DNA from: Alkalihalobacterium alkalinitrilicum
GTDB taxonomy: Bacteria > Bacillota > Bacilli > Bacillales > Bacillaceae_F
Length of the DNA stretch: 64,000 nucleotides
NCBI RefSeq assembly: GCF_002019605.1
Contig: NZ_KV917368.1
Span: forward strand, 2,821,517-2,885,516
Reading direction: 5' to 3'
Made by a program: the position numbers and the translations under genes. The notes under the pieces were generated by a model, which was given only the letters and a program-made list of their open reading frames with translations, was not told the origin of the DNA and did no database searches. Positions 58,243-64,000 of this stretch are shown in pieces. Numbering within the stretch: the first letter of the stretch is position 1; each line of letters opens with the position of its first letter.

Positions 58243-58982
58243 TGTCTTTTATCCTTGGTAACCTCGATATATATATCGTCAAGGCTTCCATTCGGCATGT
58301 TTAACTTATTTCTTAACTCCTGCAATGTACCATATAATATGACTCGCCCTCGGTGCAATACGATAAAGCGGTCACAGTATTTCTCCGCGGTAGCTAATAT
58401 ATGTGTCGACATGAGTACACTGGCTCCATTTTCTCTCATTTCAACGAGTAAATCTAAAAATGAATTTATTCCAACAGGGTCCAACCCTACAATCGGCTCG
58501 TCTACAATATAAACACTCGGATTGACTAGAAAGGCACACATGATCATCACTTTTTGTTTCATTCCCTTAGAAAAATGTGAAGGGTACCAACGTTTCATTT
58601 TATCCATCTTAAATTCTTTAAGTAGTATTTCTCCTCTTGTTTGCAAGGTCTTTTCGTCAACACTATAAGCCATTGCTGCCAGTTCTAGATGCTCCCAAAG
58701 AGTAAGTTCTTCATAAAGAATAGGGACTTCTGGTATGTATGCTAGTGAAGCTCGATATTCATTTGGTTTTTCAATAAAGGATTGTCCTTCGATGGTTACC
58801 TTTCCGCTGATCGGTTCCATCAAACCTAAAATATGTTTAATCGTCGTACTTTTCCCTGCCCCATTTAAACCAATTAACCCAGCAATTTCTCCAGGGGAAA
58901 CAGTGAAATTAACGTCATGTAGAACAGGCTTACTTGCGTGATAACCACCAGTTAAGTTACTAACTTCCAATATTTTTCCCAC
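58239..58982 (-). CDS. ecsA: ABC exporter ATP-binding protein EcsA
   Basis: 247 residues from a GTG start. Walker A GLNGAGKST (about 38-46), signature FSKGMKQKVMIM, Walker B VYIVDEPIVGLDPVG and switch His in STHILATAEKYCD. Energises the EcsB permease. First gene of ecsABC, with AAGGAAGGG about ten nt upstream; position next to hit as in B. subtilis, apart from the inserted ligase and lipoprotein genes. Confidence 0.94.
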   Translation of the reverse strand: MGKILEVSNLTGGYHASKPVLHDVNFTVSPGEIAGLIGLNGAGKSTTIKHILGLMEPISGKVTIEGQSFIEKPNEYRASLAYIPEVPILYEELTLWEHLELAAMAYSVDEKTLQTRGEILLKEFKMDKMKRWYPSHFSKGMKQKVMIMCAFLVNPSVYIVDEPIVGLDPVGINSFLDLLVEMRENGASVLMSTHILATAEKYCDRFIVLHRGRVILYGTLQELRNKLNMPNGSLDDIYIEVTKDKRQ

Positions 58983-59055
58983 GTCGTTTAATCCCTTCCT
59001 TATTTATCCTATTCCCATATTGTAACAGAAAATGAGCCTGAAACGATAATATACT

Positions 59056-59178
59056 AAGAGGCTGTCTCTATAGTAAAGTGTCGATCCCTATACCGATATA
59101 TAGTTGCTTTAAAAAATAAATGCACTATAAAATCGATTATACGGAAGGTTAATAACACTTTAAAGAGACAGCCTCTTT
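59056..59178. repeat. GAGGCTG inverted-end element, copy 3
   Basis: 123 bp with ends AAGAGGCTGTCTCTATAGTA and TTTAAAGAGACAGCCTCTT (nearly complementary over about 24 bp, including AAGTGT/ACACTT) and inner palindromic parts (CCTATACCGATATATAG). It lies between ecsA and the downstream end of the lipoprotein gene and has a T-run on the plus strand. Confidence 0.75.
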
Positions 59179-59190
59179 ACATGAATTAGT

Positions 59191-59688
59191 TTAAGATACA
59201 GGCATCGGTGTATTCGTTGGCTCTGGGAAGCCATCTTTATACATTTCATCAATTATATTTCTAATCTCTAATGGGGAAGCACCTTCATCATAGAACTTCA
59301 TTGAATAATACGCAATTTCCAAACATACCCCACATTTTGCCCCGTGGTCATCCCATTGAACATTTCCATTCTCAAAATGTTCATGAACAAAACAATCGTA
59401 AGTATGTCGATGAGCAACATAATCAGAACATCCACAGTAACAAGGTATATGTTCTAGCAAGTCTTGATAATGTGGTACTCGTTCATAAATATCCATTATA
59501 TTTGTATGGTAGTGTTCTAAGAAAGTAGGAAGTTCATCAATGGACTCCGTCGTTTCTCGTATATCACCTTTAAATTCTTCAATGTGTCCTGAAGAATGGG
59601 CTGAATGCCCAGTAGCTTGTTCTTGTGAACACCCAACTAACAAAACTGCTACTAGTAGAAAAACTATAGTAAATATATTTCTTTTCAC
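59191..59688 (-). CDS. PCYCGC-motif lipoprotein
   Basis: 165 residues from a GTG at 59686-59688 (TTGGAG eight nt upstream); the open frame extends 52 codons further but without a lipoprotein signal or site. Signal with lipobox LVGC (Cys20), a His-rich linker (GHSAHSSGH), then HIPCYCGCSDYVAHRHTYDCF with three Cys in PCYCGC and another motif KCGVC. The Cys/His content suggests metal or redox chemistry outside the membrane. The family is common in Bacillaceae; function unknown. Confidence 0.85.
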   Translation of the reverse strand: MKRNIFTIVFLLVAVLLVGCSQEQATGHSAHSSGHIEEFKGDIRETTESIDELPTFLEHYHTNIMDIYERVPHYQDLLEHIPCYCGCSDYVAHRHTYDCFVHEHFENGNVQWDDHGAKCGVCLEIAYYSMKFYDEGASPLEIRNIIDEMYKDGFPEPTNTPMPVS

Positions 59689-59958
59689 CTCTACCACTCC
59701 AATCTCCTGCTGATAAGTCAAATATACCATATAGAGCCTTGAAGCGATTTGACGAAAATGAAAACAAGTTCTAGCAAAATAAAACAAGAAAGATAGGAAA
59801 GCAGAGTAAGGTAATTTTACCCAGAAATTATTGATATGATTCACTACTTTTCATGTGACCATTTGAATTCTTCTCGAGTGTAAATTATTTCGTGTAAATG
59901 GATATTGCACTAATTAACCCAAAGGATTTACACGGAGAGGCGGGGAGGATAAAACCTT

Positions 59959-60270
59959 CATAGTTCCCGTTCCCTTGCTTCCACCGTTGTTTCGGGCACT
60001 ATGAACCCTCTATAGTTCCCAATCTCTTGCTTCCATCGTTGTTTCGGGCACTATGAACCCTCTATAGTTCCCAGTCTCTTGCTTCCATCGTTGTTTCGGG
60101 CACTATGAACCCTCTATAGTTCCCGTTCCCTTGCCTCCAACCGTTGTTTCGGGCACTATGAACCCTTTATAGTTCCCATTCCCTTGCCTCCAACCGTTGT
60201 TTCGGGCACTATGAACCCTCTATAATTACCAGCTCTTTCACTCAACCGTTGTTTCGGGCACTATGAATGC
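59959..60270. repeat. six-unit 52/53-bp tandem array of imperfect hairpins
   Basis: GTTTCGGGCACTATGAA starts at 59989, 60041, 60093, 60146, 60199 and 60251, so the unit is 52 or 53 bp. Each unit carries an imperfect dyad GGGCACTAT-GAACCCTC-TATAGTTCCC; a degenerate seventh copy (CTTTGGGCACTTT) lies near 60303. The rest of the unit (CTCTTGCTTCCA) is also conserved, so it has no unique spacers. Unit length excludes selection for coding. It fills most of a 726-bp gap (59689-60414), whose remainder is AT-rich without a visible gene. Confidence 0.92.
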
Positions 60271-60370
60271 ACTACGGTACTATTTTCATTATTCAGCAGA
60301 TGCTTTGGGCACTTTTAAATCCTCCTAAGGATTTTACCCTAATTAATACCTTAAACTTTTGAAACGATGT

Positions 60371-60402
60371 AAAAAAAAGCTGACACATGAAAATGTGTCA
60401 GC
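60371..60402 (-). terminator. terminator of the acyl-CoA ligase gene
   Basis: GCTGACACAT / ATGTGTCAGC stem followed by eight Ts on the minus strand, 13 bp after the stop. Confidence 0.93.
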
Positions 60403-60414
60403 CCATAATTGCCT

Positions 60415-62001
60415 TTAGTTTACTAGGCGGGTACGTTCGCCCCAGAACTCTTTACGAATTTGAACTTTTTGAATTTTACCCGATGCAGTCTTTGGTAAGG
60501 CTTCTGTAAACGTAATTCCTTTTGGCGCTTTAAAGTTTGCAAGTTTCGTACGTGAAAAAGCGATTAATTCTTCTTCTGTAAGCGATTGTCCTTCACGAAG
60601 AACAACGACACCATGTGGAACCTCTCCCCATTTTTCATGAGGAACAGCAATTACAGCAGCTTCAAGTACCGCTGGATGATCATATAGAACACCTTCGACT
60701 TCAATAGAAGAAATATTTTCTCCCCCACTAATAATGACATCTTTTTTGCGGTCACAAATTTCAATATAGCCATTTTCATCAACCGTAGCCATATCACCTG
60801 TGTGAAGCCAGCCATTACGGATCGTTTCCGCTGTCGCTTCAGGATTTTTCAAATACCCTTCCATAACCCCATTAGTTCTTGTGACAATTTCGCCGATCGC
60901 AACACCATCATGCGGGATTTCTTCGCCATTCTCATCTACTACTTTAACTTGAGTACCAATCATTGAATAACCAGTTTTTGCTTTTAATCGGTATTGTTGA
61001 TCTTTTGATAAATCACTTAGATGTGAGCGAATGCGTGAAACCGTAATGAGCGGTGAAGTTTCAGTCATCCCGTAAACCTGTAAAAATTCCCACCCAAGAT
61101 CTTCCTCTACACGTCTAACGAAAGCTGGTGGTGGAGCTGAACCTGCAATCACAACACGAACATCTTGTTCAATTGTTGGTTTCGATTGATAGTATTCTTC
61201 TAAGATCATATTCAATACTGTTGGTGCCATGTGCATAACAGAGATGTTGTATTTCTGAACTTTTTCTAGGATTACTTTTGCATCTACTTTACGAAGCATT
61301 ACTTGAGTTGCTCCATTTGCTGTATAATAGAAAGGAGAACCCCATCCATTTACATGGAACATTGGTAAAATATGAAGTAATTTATCTTCGTCAGTTACTT
61401 TTAAATGATGCTGTACGCTAAGAGCATGTAAATAATTTGCGCGATGTGTTTGTAATACTCCTTTAGGATTTCCAGTCGTTCCACTCGTATATAACAAACT
61501 AGCAATATCTGTTTCTTCTAATTCTACTCGATCAAAAGCTGTTGTCGGGTATTGGTTTAACCACTCGTCATAACCTTCACCATTTTCAAATGCCTGACTC
61601 GCCCCATGAATAATAACTTTTTTTACCGTTTCCAACTCATTAAGAAATGGTTCTACAAGTGGAAAAAGCTCTTCGTCAACAAATAAAACTTGACTCTCAC
61701 TATGGTTTAATATAAACACATAGTCTTCCGGCTTAAGTCGAGTGTTTAATGGAGTCATTACCCCTCCAACTTGGTAAACTCCATAAAAACCTTCTAGCAT
61801 TTCAATAGTGTTAGGTGCTAAGTATGCTACTTTATCACCTTTATTGATATTAAGCGCTTTCAGACCATGTGAAAGTTGGTTAACTCTATCATTTAATTGA
61901 TTGTACGTTAATTCCCTTGTGTCATCAATAATTGCAAGTTTCTCTCCATAAAGACTAACAGCTCTGTCTAAAAATTGTGTTAAAACTAAAGGTACATGCA
62001 T
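60415..62001 (-). CDS. long-chain acyl-CoA synthetase-like AMP-forming ligase
   Basis: 528 residues, ANL superfamily. Motif A3 LLYTSGTTGNPKGV (about 167-180), A5 YGMTETSP (about 309-316), A7 WLHTGD (about 400-405), A8 DRKKDVIISGGENISSIEVE and A10 catalytic Lys in LPKTASGKIQK. It activates a carboxylic acid with ATP and CoA. The sequence resembles fatty-acyl-CoA ligases of Bacillus, but chain length cannot be read from it. Single gene with its own promoter and terminator, inserted between ecsA/lipoprotein and hit. Confidence 0.9.
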   Translation of the reverse strand: MHVPLVLTQFLDRAVSLYGEKLAIIDDTRELTYNQLNDRVNQLSHGLKALNINKGDKVAYLAPNTIEMLEGFYGVYQVGGVMTPLNTRLKPEDYVFILNHSESQVLFVDEELFPLVEPFLNELETVKKVIIHGASQAFENGEGYDEWLNQYPTTAFDRVELEETDIASLLYTSGTTGNPKGVLQTHRANYLHALSVQHHLKVTDEDKLLHILPMFHVNGWGSPFYYTANGATQVMLRKVDAKVILEKVQKYNISVMHMAPTVLNMILEEYYQSKPTIEQDVRVVIAGSAPPPAFVRRVEEDLGWEFLQVYGMTETSPLITVSRIRSHLSDLSKDQQYRLKAKTGYSMIGTQVKVVDENGEEIPHDGVAIGEIVTRTNGVMEGYLKNPEATAETIRNGWLHTGDMATVDENGYIEICDRKKDVIISGGENISSIEVEGVLYDHPAVLEAAVIAVPHEKWGEVPHGVVVLREGQSLTEEELIAFSRTKLANFKAPKGITFTEALPKTASGKIQKVQIRKEFWGERTRLVN

Positions 62002-62067
62002 ATTAATTCCTCCCCCTTGTTATCTTCTCCACACTAATTTTTTTGTATTTTTATAATCTTTAAAACA

Positions 62068-62096
62068 ATTATAACAAACCGCTCAGTCTGTGTCTA
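62068..62096 (-). promoter_or_regulatory. promoter of the acyl-CoA ligase gene with a dyad in the spacer
   Basis: On the minus strand: -35 TAGACA (62091-62096), 17-nt spacer, perfect -10 TATAAT (62068-62073). The spacer and one adjoining base contain the imperfect dyad ACAGACTGAGCGGTTTGT (62074-62091), a layout usual for TetR-type operators that block RNA polymerase. The remaining upstream region to hit holds nothing else clear. Confidence 0.65.
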
Positions 62097-62266
62097 TATT
62101 CTGTATTGTTAATTCTCTTATTTTTCATACTGTTTTACAACAGAGAACTTCACTTTGTTTACTTACTTTTGATTTCCTCCCTTTTTTCAACGTAGTTGCA
62201 TCCTAAACTATAAAAAGTTATCCTTAATCTATAGTAAAATATACCAATAGAAAGTGGGGATAATCG

Positions 62267-62701
62267 ATGACCAATTTTGATCCAAACTGTATTTTCTGTA
62301 AAATTGTACAGGGAGACATTCCCGCCGCAAAAGTTTATGAAGACGAACATGTTTTAGCTTTTATGGACATTAGTCAAGTTACAAAAGGCCACACACTAGT
62401 TATTCCTAAAGTTCATCAGGAGAATATTTTTGAATTAGATGAAGAAGTTGCTTCACATCTATTTTCAGTCGTTCCAAAGATCGCAAACGCTATTAAACAA
62501 CAGTTTAAACCCCTAGGACTTAATATCGTCAATAATAATGGAGAAGCTGCTGGACAAACTGTCTTCCATTACCATATTCACCTCATCCCAAGATACGGTG
62601 AAGGGGATGGTTTTGGAGCAGTATGGAAAAACAATAGCAGTCAATATACTTTTGAGGAACTACAAAAAATGGCCACTACTATTTCATCTGAAATTAAATA
62701 A
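62267..62701 (+). CDS. hit: HIT family protein (histidine triad nucleotide hydrolase)
   Basis: 144 residues, like B. subtilis Hit. The histidine triad is HYHIHLI (His101, 103, 105), with CIFCKIVQGDIPA at the N-terminus (zinc-type Cys pair 8 and 11). Such enzymes cleave purine nucleotide phosphoramidates or similar; the biological substrate is unknown. It is divergent from the ligase gene and followed by a terminator. Confidence 0.94.
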   Translation: MTNFDPNCIFCKIVQGDIPAAKVYEDEHVLAFMDISQVTKGHTLVIPKVHQENIFELDEEVASHLFSVVPKIANAIKQQFKPLGLNIVNNNGEAAGQTVFHYHIHLIPRYGEGDGFGAVWKNNSSQYTFEELQKMATTISSEIK

Positions 62702-62707
62702 GAAACA

Positions 62708-62740
62708 GAGGCTGAATTGCAAACTTCAGCCTCTTTTCTT
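62708..62740 (+). terminator. terminator after hit
   Basis: GAGGCTGAA / TTCAGCCTC stem with an 8-nt loop followed by TTTTCTT. A small inverted repeat ACTCCT / AGGAGT follows near 62849-62878, before serC. Confidence 0.88.
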
Positions 62741-62920
62741 ATTACGAAAGAATGTTTATAAGTATTATTATTGATCAAAATGTTCTATAAACTAGCCATA
62801 TTTTCAATAGATGCAAATTTATAAATAATTGAAAAATAATAATAGAATCCCACTCCTTCTCATGATAGTATAGGAGTATTATAAACATTAATGTTTTAAA
62901 GAGATAAAGGAGTGAAAGAC

Positions 62921-64000
62921 TTGGAGAGAGCATACAATTTTAATGCAGGACCTTCTGCATTACCATTAGAAGTTTTAAAGAGAGCACAAGAAGAACTTGT
63001 AAATTTTAAAGAAACAGGTATGTCTGTTATGGAATTGAGTCATCGAAGTAAAGAATATGAAGAAGTTCATGAACGAGCTCAATCCATGTTAAAAGAGCTA
63101 TTACAAATTCCAAACGATTATGAAATCCTCTTCCTTCAAGGTGGTGCTAGTCTTCAATTTGCACAAATTCCAATGAATTTTTTAAAGGAAGGTAAAATCG
63201 GTAATTACGTACTAACGGGCTCATGGTCAGAAAAAGCATTAAAAGAAGCAAAATTAATTGGAGAAACGTTTATTGGAGCTTCGACAAAAGAACAAGGGTA
63301 TTGTTCAATACCAAATGTTGAAGACATTGCCATTAATAAGGATGATGCTTACCTCCATATCACATCGAATAATACGATATATGGTACACAGTGGCATAAG
63401 TACCCTGTTTTTGAAAATACTTCGTTAATTGCTGATATGTCGAGTGACATTTTATGTCGACCTATTCAAGTAAATGATTTTTCATTGATTTATGCTGGAG
63501 CACAAAAAAACTTAGGGCCTTCTGGTGTAACAATTGTTATTGTAAAAAAAGAATTACTTGAAAATTCAAAACAAGATATACCAACTATCTTACGGTACTC
63601 TACTCATTCAGATGCTAATTCACTCTATAATACTCCTCCTACTTTTGCTATTTACATGTTATCAAAAGTTTTAGAGTGGGTAATAGAACAAGGTGGAATT
63701 ACTGCTGTAGAAACGAGAAATGTTGAGAAAGCTAAGTTAATCTATGATGCCATCGATGAAAGCAACGGGTTTTACCGCGGCCATGCGGAAAAAGACAGTC
63801 GCTCCCTTATGAATATTACTTTTAACCTTCAAAGCGACGAATTAAATAAGAAGTTTTTAGCGGAGGCAAAAGCAGCTGGTTTTGTAGGTCTTAACGGACA
63901 CCGTTCTGTAGGTGGTTGTAGAGCTTCAACTTATAATTCTGTTCCCGTTGAAGCTTGTGAGGCACTACGCCAATTCATGATAACTTTCAAAAAAAATCAA
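62921..64000 (+). CDS. serC: phosphoserine aminotransferase (stop codon beyond window edge)
   Basis: 360 codons from a TTG at 62921 (AAAGGAG eight nt upstream) run open to the last base; B. subtilis SerC is about 359 residues, so only the stop is missing. PLP enzyme of serine synthesis that transaminates 3-phosphohydroxypyruvate. Visible: AYNFNAGPSALPLEVL start, LFLQGGASLQFAQIPMN (about 66-82), Lys196 in YAGAQKNLGPSG (PLP Schiff base), and GHRSVGGCRASTYNS near the C-terminus. The place next to hit matches B. subtilis. Confidence 0.95.
   Translation, partial: MERAYNFNAGPSALPLEVLKRAQEELVNFKETGMSVMELSHRSKEYEEVHERAQSMLKELLQIPNDYEILFLQGGASLQFAQIPMNFLKEGKIGNYVLTGSWSEKALKEAKLIGETFIGASTKEQGYCSIPNVEDIAINKDDAYLHITSNNTIYGTQWHKYPVFENTSLIADMSSDILCRPIQVNDFSLIYAGAQKNLGPSGVTIVIVKKELLENSKQDIPTILRYSTHSDANSLYNTPPTFAIYMLSKVLEWVIEQGGITAVETRNVEKAKLIYDAIDESNGFYRGHAEKDSRSLMNITFNLQSDELNKKFLAEAKAAGFVGLNGHRSVGGCRASTYNSVPVEACEALRQFMITFKKNQ

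Noticed and set aside
59689-59844. 52-codon N-terminal extension of the PCYCGC protein
   Set aside because: It would bury the lipoprotein signal in the middle of the protein, and no ribosome binding site precedes it; the GTG at 59686-59688 has both.
59959-60270. Possible CRISPR array
   Set aside because: The intervening parts are nearly the same in each unit and no cas gene is present, so it is a tandem repeat.

Overview
The window is chromosomal DNA of an endospore-forming member of the Bacillaceae. The evidence is the low-GC Gram-positive codon use, strong AGGAGG-type ribosome binding sites with many GTG/TTG starts, and sporulation genes in Bacillus-like order (spoVB, bofC, a coxA-like gene, safA, spo0B). 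There are also a complete lia cell-envelope stress operon, the Gram-positive haem genes hemEHY and the ecsABC operon. I cannot name the species. No rRNA, tRNA, phage, intact insertion sequence or CRISPR array was found.

Left block (1 to about 35.7 kb, mostly minus strand): aspS(partial)-hisS behind a T-box leader, a small HTH protein, dtd, relA, apt, recJ, a LapA-domain protein, a cation efflux protein, separate secF and secD, comN, a DUF368 membrane protein, spoVB (+), an Sm-like small membrane protein, a DUF421 protein, an ArsB/NhaD transporter, a TIGR04086 protein (+), yajC, tgt, queA, DUF2905, ruvB, ruvA, bofC, a YhcN/CoxA-like lipoprotein, safA, nadA-nadC-nadB divergent from nifS-niaR, pheA-pheB, obg and spo0B. 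Apart from a few insertions this follows the B. subtilis hisS-to-spo0B region.

Junction (about 35.7 to 39.1 kb): the ribosomal protein genes normally found upstream of spo0B are absent. In their place are two repeat fragments, a small gene broken by an in-frame stop, and a three-gene ABC importer of the sulfonate/nitrate/taurine class.

Right block (39.2 to 64 kb): hemE-hemH-hemY, a decayed chemotaxis receptor, a pbpF-like class A penicillin-binding protein, liaI-H-G-F-S-R, ccdA, an M20 amidohydrolase, a small unknown gene, a divergent SDR/TetR pair, ecsA-B-C, a PCYCGC lipoprotein, an acyl-CoA ligase, hit and serC (stop codon just outside the window). In B. subtilis serC-hit-ecsABC-yhaA-pbpF-hemEHY lie together, but far from spo0B, so the window appears to span a rearrangement junction.

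The most unusual content is between genes. A structured element of about 215 bp occurs almost whole twice (22.86 and 56.80 kb), with its first hairpin alone at 35.85 kb. Other repeats are a family with GAGGCTG inverted ends (18.1, 52.4, 59.1 kb), an AAAAGCGGAAGG family (35.8, 52.2, 52.3 kb), CAGGCAC palindromes (14.9, 44.1 kb), and a six-unit 52/53-bp tandem array of imperfect hairpins (60.0-60.3 kb).
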